From assembly GCA_002167365.1 (NCBI GenBank), contig NHCU01000017.1:1-12300 (forward strand): a stretch of DNA of 12,300 nt. Reading direction: 5' to 3'. The notes under the pieces were generated by a model. It was not told the origin of the DNA and searched no databases. It was given only the letters and a program-made list of their open reading frames with translations. Shown one piece after another: positions 1 to 6,680 of this stretch. The stretch comes from Betaproteobacteria bacterium TMED41. GTDB lineage: Bacteria > Pseudomonadota > Gammaproteobacteria > Burkholderiales > Burkholderiaceae_A. Positions within the stretch are counted from its first letter, which is position 1; every line of letters starts with the position of its first letter. The position numbers were made by a program, and so were the translations under genes.

Positions 1-220
1 CAATATGCCTATTGAACTCAACATGATGATTGTTGTATTGAAGGCAACTATTGTTAAGCATATTTTTTGATACATAAGAAATTTCTCCAATTAAACTTTT
101 CAATGTTCAAAATTAGACACTTTTGTCAAGAAATATTCCATCCAACTAGGAATTTGTTAGATCTTTTAATTATAAGGATTTTCAGTTTTAGAGCTAAATA
201 AAATTAAGGTACTAATTCAT

Positions 221-913
221 TTATATTTTTTTTCGAGGATGAGACTTTTCTCTTACTTTATTTTTTTTTAGTTCTACATTGTATGCATTTTTTCTTTTGG
301 CAAAAGCTAAGGACATAAAAGGTACACCATCAACAAAATGCAGAGCACATCCACCATCAATAGCGTGGCAAGATTCGATCGACTTATCTTGGATAAATTT
401 ATGCAAAGCTGGCCTTCTTTCAGGTTCTTCATCGTAATGTGGACAACAGATACCGTTGATAAATCCTAAACAGTCCATTAAGTTAAGCTTTGACTCCCAC
501 GAGTCTGTAATTCCCTTTTCAAACCAACAGATAGCTCCAGCACTTACTCCACTCATCACCACACCCAAATTGTATGCTTCTCTTAAAATTTTATCTAACC
601 CCCATTGTCTCCAAACACCTAACATACTCATGGTATTACCGCCTCCGACAAAAATAATATCTTGGCTGTGAATAAGCGTCTTTAAATCTGGTGTTCTTTT
701 GAATAAATTTAAATGTACTGGAACACATTCTAATTTGGTGAAAATAGAATAAAAATTAACTATATATGCTTGATCATCAGCACTTGCAGTGGGGATAAAA
801 CAAATTTTAGGACACGAAGCTCTAGACTGCTTGAGAATATAGTTTTCTATTGCTCCTTGGTTTTGGTTCCTACCAAAACCTCCACCACCAATCGCTATGA
901 TATTTTTTTGCAA
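221..913 (-). CDS. Peptidase E-like serine peptidase (family S51, class I glutamine amidotransferase fold)
   Basis: Predicted cytoplasmic 230-residue protein of the peptidase E/cyanophycinase family, whose best-known members cleave N-terminal Asp dipeptides. Seen: a Gly-rich start (IAIGGGGFG, residues 6-14), a second Gly motif IFVGGGNTMSML (87-98), the nucleophile elbow SGVSAGA (121-127, Ser124 the likely nucleophile), CPHYDEEPERR (157-167, His159 the likely catalytic His) and AIDGGCALHF (184-193). The length matches the family. The start is TTG at 911-913 with GAGG seven bases upstream; no ATG lies nearby and the frame needs this start to keep the first Gly loop. The last ~17 residues are very Lys/Arg-rich. 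It is the second gene of a minus-strand pair, 23 bp after the adhesin-E-like gene, so probably cotranscribed. Family assignment is strong; substrate (Asp dipeptide or another small peptide) is inferred. Confidence 0.85.
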   Translation of the reverse strand: MQKNIIAIGGGGFGRNQNQGAIENYILKQSRASCPKICFIPTASADDQAYIVNFYSIFTKLECVPVHLNLFKRTPDLKTLIHSQDIIFVGGGNTMSMLGVWRQWGLDKILREAYNLGVVMSGVSAGAICWFEKGITDSWESKLNLMDCLGFINGICCPHYDEEPERRPALHKFIQDKSIESCHAIDGGCALHFVDGVPFMSLAFAKRKNAYNVELKKNKVREKSHPRKKI

Positions 914-920
914 CTCTCAA

Positions 921-924
921 CCTC
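921..924 (-). promoter_or_regulatory. Shine-Dalgarno supporting the TTG start of the peptidase gene
   Basis: On the minus strand GAGG lies seven bases before TTG at 911-913. This supports a TTG start because no in-frame ATG or GTG occurs before the conserved N-terminal glycine loop. Confidence 0.5.
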
Positions 925-936
925 GCACTTAAAACT

Positions 937-1356
937 TTAAGTCTGTTTATTAAAATTACATAAAAATTTAATTTGTTTATTTCCAATGGAATTTTTTGGA
1001 GGGTAAAACCATTCCTTGACTCTAATCGGAATAGCAGTAATTAGTTCCCCTTTACCCATGTTTAAAGAAAAAAAATTATACGCCAAAAGCATAGTTCTCT
1101 TCTCAGCGCAATCTACTTTGAATTTGCCAGTGCCTGATAGAGAACCAAAGTTTTTTTCTGGTTGAGCTAAATCCCTTAACCCGGAAAAGATGACTATATT
1201 ATCGTTTATTTTAATACTTTCTATGTCAACATAAAAATTATCTCCATTACCATCACTGCCATATTTTACCCATTCAGCAGCTTGAGCATCAAAAGAAAAC
1301 CACACCAAAAGTAATAAATAAAAACTTTTTATATTTGAAAATAAAATCTTTTTCAT
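937..1356 (-). CDS. Exported surface-adhesin-E-like small protein
   Basis: A 139-residue protein with a clear signal peptide: Lys-Lys start, hydrophobic core at about residues 11-22 and a likely AQA cleavage site before AEW (residue 27). The mature part begins EWVKYGSDGNGDNFYVDIESI (28-48), the layout expected of surface-adhesin-E-like proteins: a short beta-rich periplasmic or surface protein with an early WxxY region, then D-x-x-S-I. Two cysteines in the mature part (Cys83, Cys133) could form a disulfide, which is common in this group. The family name comes from a Haemophilus adhesin, but most homologues have no known role, so adhesion should not be assumed. The start is ATG at 1354-1356; no strong Shine-Dalgarno is visible. 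It is the first gene of a probable two-gene unit with the peptidase E-like gene and diverges from fumC across 135 bp. Confidence 0.6.
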   Translation of the reverse strand: MKKILFSNIKSFYLLLLVWFSFDAQAAEWVKYGSDGNGDNFYVDIESIKINDNIVIFSGLRDLAQPEKNFGSLSGTGKFKVDCAEKRTMLLAYNFFSLNMGKGELITAIPIRVKEWFYPPKNSIGNKQIKFLCNFNKQT

Positions 1357-1431
1357 TTTTTTAATTGTAGAATTTAGTATTAGTTATGTTACAAGATTTT
1401 TTAAATTTAATTAAAAAAATTAGTGGTACTT

Positions 1432-1459
1432 TTGACAGCAAATTAATATTTTCTAGCGA
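1432..1459 (+). promoter_or_regulatory. Weak candidate promoter for fumC-cysH
   Basis: A consensus -35 hexamer TTGACA lies at 1432-1437 in the 135-bp divergent region upstream of fumC. The -10 at normal spacing is poor: TAGCGA at 1454-1459 (16-bp spacer) matches only a little of TATAAT. The position, about 30 bp before the start codon, is sensible, but the weak -10 keeps this tentative. Confidence 0.25.
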
Positions 1460-1480
1460 AAAAATTCTTAAATAAAATCT

Positions 1481-1485
1481 AGGAG
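1481..1485 (+). promoter_or_regulatory. Shine-Dalgarno that fixes the fumC start at ATG 1492
   Basis: AGGAG ends six bases before ATG at 1492-1494. An in-frame TTG at 1486-1488 directly abuts AGGAG and leaves no spacing for initiation, so ATG 1492 is the true start. Confidence 0.8.
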
Positions 1486-1491
1486 TTGTTT

Positions 1492-2874
1492 ATGGAAAAA
1501 AAACGAATTGAAAGCGATAGTATGGGAAAGCTGGAAGTGGCCGCTGATGCGTTGTACGGGCCTCAAACCCAACGCGCAGTTAATAACTTTCCTATTAGTG
1601 GACAAAAGTTACCAGAGGATTTCATTCGTGCATTATTAATTGCCAAATCTGCCGCCGCAAATGCTAACAAATCCTTAAAGCAGTTGCCTATCGAAATGGC
1701 TGACTCAATACAAAAAGCTATTGAAATACTTTTAAATGATAAAAAACTAATGAATCACTTTCCAGTGGATATTTTCCAAACTGGTTCTGGTACTAGCACT
1801 AACATGAATGCCAATGAAGTTATCGCCAAGATTGCTAGCAAAGAATATGGAAAACCTGTTTCACCAAATGACCATGTTAATTATGGACAGAGTAGTAATG
1901 ATATTATCCCCTCTACAATCCATATCAGTTCATCAATTGGACTAGAATTCAAATTACTTCCAGCACTATTACACCTTTCCTCAGTTACCAAGGCAAAAGC
2001 TCAGAAATTAGACGATCATGTGAAAACCGGTCGAACACACTTGATGGATGCGATGCCAATTAGATTAAGCCAGACTTTAGAGGGTTGGGCTGAACAAATC
2101 GATCTTAACATCTCTCGTCTAAAAGGATTGCAACCTCAACTCCAGACACTAGCACAGGGAGGAACTGCTGTTGGTACTGGAATAAATGCCCATTCCAAAT
2201 TTGCCCGCACGTTCGCTAGTGCTCTAAATGAAAAAACAGACTTAAAATTTTCACCTGCCAACAATTTTTTTAGTCATATTGGCTCGCAAGACATAGCTGT
2301 TTCATTGTCAGGACAGCTTAAAACTACAGCGGTTTCTATTATGAAAATAGCTAATGACTTGCGATGGATGAATTCAGGTCCATTGGCCGGCCTGGGTGAG
2401 ATTGAATTAGAAGCTCTTCAGCCTGGTTCATCAATTATGCCTGGCAAAGTCAATCCAGTAATTCCTGAGGCGGCCGCAATGGTATGTGCACAGGTTATTG
2501 GAAATGATTCTGCTGTTACTGTTGCAGGCCAATCTGGTAACTTTGAGCTAAATGTCATGTTGCCAATGATCGCAAACAATTTATTGAATAGTATAAATTT
2601 CTTAAGTAATGTAAGCTATTTGCTTGCTGATAAAGCGATAAAGTCTTTTAGCGTAAACGAAAAAAAATTAACTGAAACTCTCTCTCGCAACCCTATCTTA
2701 GTTACTGCCCTTAACCCTATTATTGGTTATTTAAAGGCCGCTGAAATAGCAAAAAAAGCGTATAAAGAAAATAGACCCATCATTGACGTAGCTTCTGAGC
2801 AAACAGATTTAAGCGTAGAAGAGTTAAAAAAATTACTAAACCCTACAAAACTTACTCAAGGAGGGCTATCTTAA
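1492..2874 (+). CDS. fumC: Fumarate hydratase class II (fumarase C)
   Basis: Cytoplasmic TCA-cycle enzyme that interconverts fumarate and (S)-malate; oxygen-stable, iron-free class II, normally a homotetramer. The 460-residue length is typical. Seen in order: SMGKLEVAADALYGPQTQRA (residues 10-29), TGSGTSTNMN (97-106), GQSSND (132-137), GRTHLMDAMP (180-189, with the catalytic-region His183) and the superfamily signature GSSIMPGKVNP (312-322), which carries the mobile-loop serine. The signature continues VIPEA rather than TQCEA. VIPE also occurs in aspartases, but in those the signature reads PAKVNP rather than PGKVNP, and the rest of this protein follows Pseudomonas-type FumC, so fumarase is preferred. 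The start is ATG 1492. cysH follows 45 bp later in the same direction, probably on the same transcript, although the two have no pathway link. Confidence 0.95.
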   Translation: MEKKRIESDSMGKLEVAADALYGPQTQRAVNNFPISGQKLPEDFIRALLIAKSAAANANKSLKQLPIEMADSIQKAIEILLNDKKLMNHFPVDIFQTGSGTSTNMNANEVIAKIASKEYGKPVSPNDHVNYGQSSNDIIPSTIHISSSIGLEFKLLPALLHLSSVTKAKAQKLDDHVKTGRTHLMDAMPIRLSQTLEGWAEQIDLNISRLKGLQPQLQTLAQGGTAVGTGINAHSKFARTFASALNEKTDLKFSPANNFFSHIGSQDIAVSLSGQLKTTAVSIMKIANDLRWMNSGPLAGLGEIELEALQPGSSIMPGKVNPVIPEAAAMVCAQVIGNDSAVTVAGQSGNFELNVMLPMIANNLLNSINFLSNVSYLLADKAIKSFSVNEKKLTETLSRNPILVTALNPIIGYLKAAEIAKKAYKENRPIIDVASEQTDLSVEELKKLLNPTKLTQGGLS

Positions 2875-2905
2875 TTGCTGTGCTCTATAATTTACCAATT
2901 TAGTT

Positions 2906-2911
2906 AAGGAG
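2906..2911 (+). promoter_or_regulatory. Shine-Dalgarno supporting the TTG start of cysH
   Basis: AAGGAG ends eight bases before TTG at 2920-2922. The only nearby ATG (2933) is out of frame, so the TTG start is well supported. Confidence 0.65.
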
Positions 2912-2919
2912 AATAAGAG

Positions 2920-3537
2920 TTGAATCTTCAATATGCAAATGAAGAATTAAGAGACAAAACTCCTGATGAAATTGTGAATTGGGCAGTTTCATTAGGAGAA
3001 AAAACCATAGTCACAACAAATTTTGGGCCTCATGAGGCAGTCATACTCCACATAATTCATAAAATAAAAAACGATATGGATGTAATTTGGATTGATTCTG
3101 GATATAACACCAGAGCAACATATATTTTTGCTGAAAAAATTATAAAACTTTTTAATTTAAATTTGCATACATTCAATCCACTTATAAGCGCCAAAAGAAG
3201 AGACACCTTAATGAATGGCATTCCAGAAGTTGATTCCTCTTTGCACGAGGAATTTACTTATCAAGTAAAACTAGAACCATTCAAAAGAGCCTTAAATTAC
3301 TTAAAGCCTAGAGTTTGGTTAACTGCAATTCGCAAAGAGCAAACTAATTTTCGCAAAAACTTGGATATAGTGACAAAAAATGAAAACGGACTTTTGAAAG
3401 TTGCTCCACTCTTTTACATTAAAGAAAAAGAAATCAAAGAATACTTACTTAAAAATAATTTACCCGATGAACAGGATTACTATGATCCAACAAAAGTAAC
3501 AAAAAACCGTGAGTGTGGATTACATAAGCTACCTTAA
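2920..3537 (+). CDS. cysH: Phosphoadenosine phosphosulfate (PAPS) reductase, thioredoxin-dependent
   Basis: Cytoplasmic enzyme of assimilatory sulfate reduction that turns PAPS into sulfite and adenosine 3',5'-bisphosphate using thioredoxin. The 205-residue protein follows E. coli CysH along its length: TTNFGPHEAVILH (residues 32-44, equivalent to the SSSFGIQAAVSLH nucleotide loop), WIDSGYNTRATYIF (57-70), KLEPFKRAL (117-125), AIRKEQTNFRKNL (136-148) and the catalytic C-terminal RECGLH (197-202). Cys199 is the only cysteine, so the CC and CxxC ligands of the [4Fe-4S] APS reductases are missing. That argues for PAPS rather than APS, although this is inferred. It is shorter than E. coli CysH (about 244), with a reduced segment before the catalytic Cys. 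The start is TTG at 2920. No other sulfate assimilation gene lies in the window; it trails fumC by 45 bp. Confidence 0.88.
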   Translation: MNLQYANEELRDKTPDEIVNWAVSLGEKTIVTTNFGPHEAVILHIIHKIKNDMDVIWIDSGYNTRATYIFAEKIIKLFNLNLHTFNPLISAKRRDTLMNGIPEVDSSLHEEFTYQVKLEPFKRALNYLKPRVWLTAIRKEQTNFRKNLDIVTKNENGLLKVAPLFYIKEKEIKEYLLKNNLPDEQDYYDPTKVTKNRECGLHKLP

Positions 3538-3560
3538 CACTGCTCTATCTAATAGAAAAA

Positions 3561-5087
3561 TTAGTTTGAACTCATTGCATCAACTAGCTTTTGAGATATT
3601 AAAAACAAAAATATACCGGAACAAATTGCAACAATTGCTAATTTTTCGAAAACGTTAATATATATAGCTAGTGATTCAACTCCTTGAATAATTTTTCCAT
3701 CAATGGGCTTTAAAGCCATCAAACCTGCTATCCAGCCAGAAACGTAAGCAGCAAAAGAGCTAGACAAAAACCAGACCCCCATCATAAGACCAGCAATTTT
3801 TGCTACAGACAATTTGGTAATCATAGACAATCCGACTGGAGATAGGCATAGTTCACCCATCGTATGAAACAAATACATGATAACCAAAAAAATCACTGCG
3901 ACTTTGCCGTCGGGGCCTGCATAAGTAGCGCCCAAAACTAAAACCGCAAAGCCGAGGCCTACCTGAACTAGAGCTAAAGAGAATTTTTTTGGGATACTAG
4001 GCTCGAAACCTTTTTTACTGGAAAAAAACCACACGCTTGCAAAAACAGGAGCTAAGATTATTATGAAAAATGGATTTAAGGCTTGGAACATGCCAGCCGA
4101 AAAAAAGCCTCCCATTTCAACATTCCTATCAGTGAATAAAGTTAGTGATGAAGCGGCTTGTTCAAATAGCGCCCAAAACAAAACCGAACAAGCAATCAAG
4201 AAAAGCATAACCAAAATCCTATTTCTTTCATTTTTCGAACATTCTCGAAGGCTAAACCAAATTATCCAGCTCACGGTAATCGTACCTATAGTAATCAAAA
4301 AGAACCCTAACTCTCCGGACATCTGAATAAGCACCCAAACTAAAAATACAAACATCAAACCAAGAAAATAAATTAATTTTTCTGCAGAAATTCCCAAAAG
4401 AATCATTTTGGAAAGTTTCTCAGGTTCTGGAGGCGCACCGAGACCCTCGAGCCACTTTGTTCCAACCAAAAAAGTAATCAATCCAAAAATCATCCCAATA
4501 CCAGCTAGTCCGAAACCAAATCTCCAACCATAAACCTCTCCAATATAGGCACATGCTAATGTTGCTAAGAAAGCTCCTATATTTATTCCCATGTAAAAAA
4601 TAGTAAAACCTGAATCTCTTCTTGGGTCATTTTTTTCATATAAGGATCCAACCAAAGTTGAAATGCTTGCTTTTAAAAATCCAACTCCAACAACAATAAA
4701 ACCCAAAGAAAAATAAAAGATTTGTAAATAAAAATCAGAACGGATAATTTTCCCATCAATAAATTCAGCAGGAGGTCCCTCAATAGCCATTCCAAGATGT
4801 CCCAAAACCAAAAAAACAGCTCCAAAAATAACAGCTTTTTTCATTCCCAAAAATCTATCTGCTATCAAGCCACCCAAAACTGGAAAGGCATAAATGAGAG
4901 AAGCATAACTGCCGTATATCATTCCAGCTTTTGCATCGTCAAAAACGAAATGCTTTGTTAGATACAAAATAAGAAGAGCTCTCATTCCATAATAACTAAA
5001 GCGTTCCCATAATTCCGTCAAAAACAAAACAATGAGACCCTTTGGATGACCAAAAATAAGATCATTTTTCTCTATTTTGATTGTCAT
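3561..5087 (-). CDS. Proton-dependent oligopeptide transporter (POT/PTR2 family, MFS)
   Basis: A 508-residue inner-membrane protein, predicted to import di- or tripeptides with protons. Seen: the POT proton-coupling motif E25-L-W-E-R-F-S-Y-Y-G34 in the first helix, the MFS loop motif GGLIADRFLGMKKA (72-85), and the PTR2 signature region with FYMGINIGAF (164-173) followed by a GWRFGFGLAGIGM helix (187-199). The rest is a regular run of hydrophobic helices, as expected of a 12-14-helix DtpA-like transporter. A short polar loop at about 103-118 is a lineage-specific detail. The start is ATG 5085-5087; no strong Shine-Dalgarno. It converges on cysH with 23 bp between stop codons. It lies 201 bp downstream of the nitroreductase with its own candidate promoter, so it may be a separate unit. 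The exact peptide range cannot be read from sequence. Confidence 0.9.
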   Translation of the reverse strand: MTIKIEKNDLIFGHPKGLIVLFLTELWERFSYYGMRALLILYLTKHFVFDDAKAGMIYGSYASLIYAFPVLGGLIADRFLGMKKAVIFGAVFLVLGHLGMAIEGPPAEFIDGKIIRSDFYLQIFYFSLGFIVVGVGFLKASISTLVGSLYEKNDPRRDSGFTIFYMGINIGAFLATLACAYIGEVYGWRFGFGLAGIGMIFGLITFLVGTKWLEGLGAPPEPEKLSKMILLGISAEKLIYFLGLMFVFLVWVLIQMSGELGFFLITIGTITVSWIIWFSLRECSKNERNRILVMLFLIACSVLFWALFEQAASSLTLFTDRNVEMGGFFSAGMFQALNPFFIIILAPVFASVWFFSSKKGFEPSIPKKFSLALVQVGLGFAVLVLGATYAGPDGKVAVIFLVIMYLFHTMGELCLSPVGLSMITKLSVAKIAGLMMGVWFLSSSFAAYVSGWIAGLMALKPIDGKIIQGVESLAIYINVFEKLAIVAICSGIFLFLISQKLVDAMSSN

Positions 5088-5158
5088 AATTTAGATTATT
5101 TCATACAGTCTATTATTTCAAAACACGAATTTTTAGTTTATGTTTTAAACAAGTAAGG

Positions 5159-5187
5159 ATTTTAAAAATATTACGCAACATTAACAA
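5159..5187 (-). promoter_or_regulatory. Candidate sigma70 promoter of the POT transporter gene
   Basis: On the minus strand, TTGTTA (5182-5187) and TAAAAT (5159-5164) are separated by 17 bp. The -10 matches consensus in five of six bases and the -35 in four. Initiation near 5152 would give a 5' leader of about 65 bases. In such A+T-rich DNA chance matches are common, so this is moderate evidence only. Confidence 0.4.
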
Positions 5188-5288
5188 AAAAATTAAGTAG
5201 GAAAAATTTTCTGAAATCAAAGCAAATGATTTGATCTTAAAGAAGAGAATTAAAATTTCGATTTTAAAACGCAGATAAATCCGATTTC

Positions 5289-5870
5289 TTAAAAGTTTTT
5301 CCAAATGCAGTTCAAATTCTTTCTAGTTGAAGGTTCTTCCCTCTGTTGCAAAGTAGAATTTAATTTTTTTTTGTCCGCTATTTTGCCAATTGCAAACCCC
5401 ATTAAAACCTTTTCTTTGTCAGAATCAAGTTCTAGAAAATCGGAAATTTTTTCCCTGTCGATACCACCCATTCCATGAGTATACAAACCTTCAAGACTTG
5501 CCTGTAAGGTTAAAGACATCCATGCAGCACCACAATCAAAACTTGACAGTGCATTAATCCTCTGCTTTTTTTCAAAGAAATTTCTAGAAATGATAAAACC
5601 CAAAACGCTTGTCTGCTTTGCCCAGTCTTGGTTTCCCTCAGACAAAAAACCAACAAATTTAGAGAAAGCTGGATTACTACTTAAAGCTGTATAGAATTTC
5701 CATGGTTGTTCATTCGAACAAGAGGGTGACCAACGCGCCGCATCAATGATTTTTTCTAATTGGGCATACTCAATCTCGTAAGGATCGAAGGATCTCGGCG
5801 ACCATCTTTTGACAAACAAATTATCTGCACAACTTGACTGCATTCGAGTGGTAAAGTCTACCTCATTCAT
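5289..5870 (-). CDS. Nitroreductase family flavoprotein
   Basis: A 193-residue cytoplasmic NAD(P)H-dependent oxidoreductase of the FMN-binding nitroreductase fold, usually a dimer. Seen: KRWSPRSFDP (residues 21-30) with the FMN-phosphate-type R-x-S-x-R pattern, ARWSPSCSNEQPWKFY (45-60), which in this family lies over the flavin, and CGAAWMSLTLQASLEGLYTHGMGGID (113-138), the second flavin-contact helix and loop. The physiological substrate is not deducible. The start is chosen as ATG 5868-5870, with GGAG nine bases upstream. An in-frame TTG at 5883-5885 overlaps that GGAG and would give a five-residue longer protein, but it lacks its own ribosome site. It follows the Sel1 gene by 42 bp and precedes the POT gene by 201 bp. 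The last ~25 residues are basic and polar. Confidence 0.85.
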   Translation of the reverse strand: MNEVDFTTRMQSSCADNLFVKRWSPRSFDPYEIEYAQLEKIIDAARWSPSCSNEQPWKFYTALSSNPAFSKFVGFLSEGNQDWAKQTSVLGFIISRNFFEKKQRINALSSFDCGAAWMSLTLQASLEGLYTHGMGGIDREKISDFLELDSDKEKVLMGFAIGKIADKKKLNSTLQQREEPSTRKNLNCIWKNF

Positions 5871-5879
5871 TAAAGAAAT

Positions 5880-5883
5880 CTCC
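5880..5883 (-). promoter_or_regulatory. Shine-Dalgarno that fixes the nitroreductase start at ATG 5870
   Basis: GGAG on the minus strand lies nine bases before ATG 5868-5870. It overlaps the alternative TTG at 5883-5885, so that TTG cannot be the start that uses this site. Confidence 0.6.
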
Positions 5884-5912
5884 AAAAAAAATTAATTTTT
5901 ATGATTGATATT

Positions 5913-6629
5913 TTAAGGGCATTGTTTGAGTTTGCTAATAATGCATTGTCTAGCAAGCGCTTTAGCCATTTTAATCTGATTATCTTTCATGCTAAGACTT
6001 GCATAATCTAGTACCTCTTGAGCACCACTATAACCGTTCACCCTAGATACTTCGGTCCATGCGTATCCCTTGATTGCCTCGGGCTTGTCCGCGTCACCAG
6101 ATAGTAGCAAGAAACCAGTCATGAATTGAGATTTGGGTAAACCTTGCTTGGCACCTCTCTTAAACCACAGAAGAGCTAGTTTTGGATTGGGTTTTACCCC
6201 CCAGCCATTTTGATAAATATTACCCATCATAAACTGTGCATCAGGAAAATTTTTCTTTGCTGCCTTTTGGAACCAATTTTTTGCTTCTGAATTATTTTTT
6301 GCCACGCCATAACCGTTATGATACAAAATTCCTACATTAAATTCAGCTTCAGACAAAGAATCCCTAGCAGCTTCTTTGTACCAATCCATTGCTTTTTGGT
6401 AGTCCTGAGGTACTCCCCAACCATTTTCATACATGTATCCGATATTATTTTTCGCCTGAGGATCACCTTCCTCTGCCTCGGCTCTAAAAGACCTCAGTGC
6501 TGTTGCGTAATGCTGTCTCTTCATTGCTGCAATGCCAGATTTCAAGCGAGTCTCGTCTGCTTTTAGCTGAAAAGACGAGAGTACAAAAAAACAAACACTG
6601 ACAAAATAAATAGCGAATTTGAATATCAC
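5913..6629 (-). CDS. Exported Sel1-like (TPR-type) repeat protein
   Basis: A 238-residue periplasmic or secreted protein. A signal peptide spans about residues 1-24 (hydrophobic core 4-20, cleavage near LKA before DET). The mature part holds one helical pair, then three complete 36-residue Sel1 repeats at about 57-92, 93-128 and 129-164, each showing A-x-x-x-x-G-x-x-Y-x-x-G-x-G-V and a W-(Y/F)-x-x-A-A-type second helix. A degenerate fourth runs to about 203, then a helical end with two Cys (229 and 237). Sel1 arrays are protein-binding scaffolds, so a partner-binding role is likely but the partner is unknown. The start is GTG 6627-6629 with AGGA seven bases upstream; the next Met (residue 36) would lose the signal peptide. 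It sits 51 bp after the GT-B gene and 42 bp before the nitroreductase gene, probably one transcript. Confidence 0.85.
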   Translation of the reverse strand: MIFKFAIYFVSVCFFVLSSFQLKADETRLKSGIAAMKRQHYATALRSFRAEAEEGDPQAKNNIGYMYENGWGVPQDYQKAMDWYKEAARDSLSEAEFNVGILYHNGYGVAKNNSEAKNWFQKAAKKNFPDAQFMMGNIYQNGWGVKPNPKLALLWFKRGAKQGLPKSQFMTGFLLLSGDADKPEAIKGYAWTEVSRVNGYSGAQEVLDYASLSMKDNQIKMAKALARQCIISKLKQCP

Positions 6630-6636
6630 TGTAAAA

Positions 6637-6640
6637 TCCT
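6637..6640 (-). promoter_or_regulatory. Shine-Dalgarno supporting the GTG start of the Sel1 gene
   Basis: AGGA on the minus strand is separated by seven bases from GTG 6627-6629. Starting there keeps the signal peptide, which the next methionine would lose. Confidence 0.55.
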
Positions 6641-6680
6641 AACAAAAATTTAATAAAAGAAGTTAATTTTCAAAGGGTAA

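Noticed and set aside
2..70. Open plus-strand frame running from the window edge to TGA at 68-70, a possible C-terminus of an upstream gene
   Set aside because: Only 22 codons, no recognisable motif, and short open stretches are common in A+T-rich DNA. It cannot be told from chance without sequence to the left. The remaining 71-220 shows no gene or clear terminator.
1492..2874. Aspartate ammonia-lyase as an alternative to fumarase, prompted by VIPE after the signature
   Set aside because: The signature reads PGKVNP (not PAKVNP), and the N-terminal block, GRTHLMDAMP and GQSSND regions follow class II fumarase; Pseudomonas-type FumC also carries VIPE.
3549..3564. CTAAT...ATTAG inverted repeat between cysH and the POT gene as a terminator
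   Set aside because: Only five A/T-rich pairs with no G+C core and no following U run on either strand.
5217..5236. ATCAAA...TTTGAT hairpin downstream of the nitroreductase gene as a terminator
   Set aside because: Six weak pairs with an 8-base loop and no U run after it on the minus strand; likely chance.
5113..5304. 63-residue minus-strand open frame between the POT and nitroreductase genes
   Set aside because: It starts with TTG inside the nitroreductase coding end, has no ribosome site, and its composition (Ile, Leu, Phe, Lys) is what random A+T-rich DNA gives. The candidate POT promoter lies inside it.
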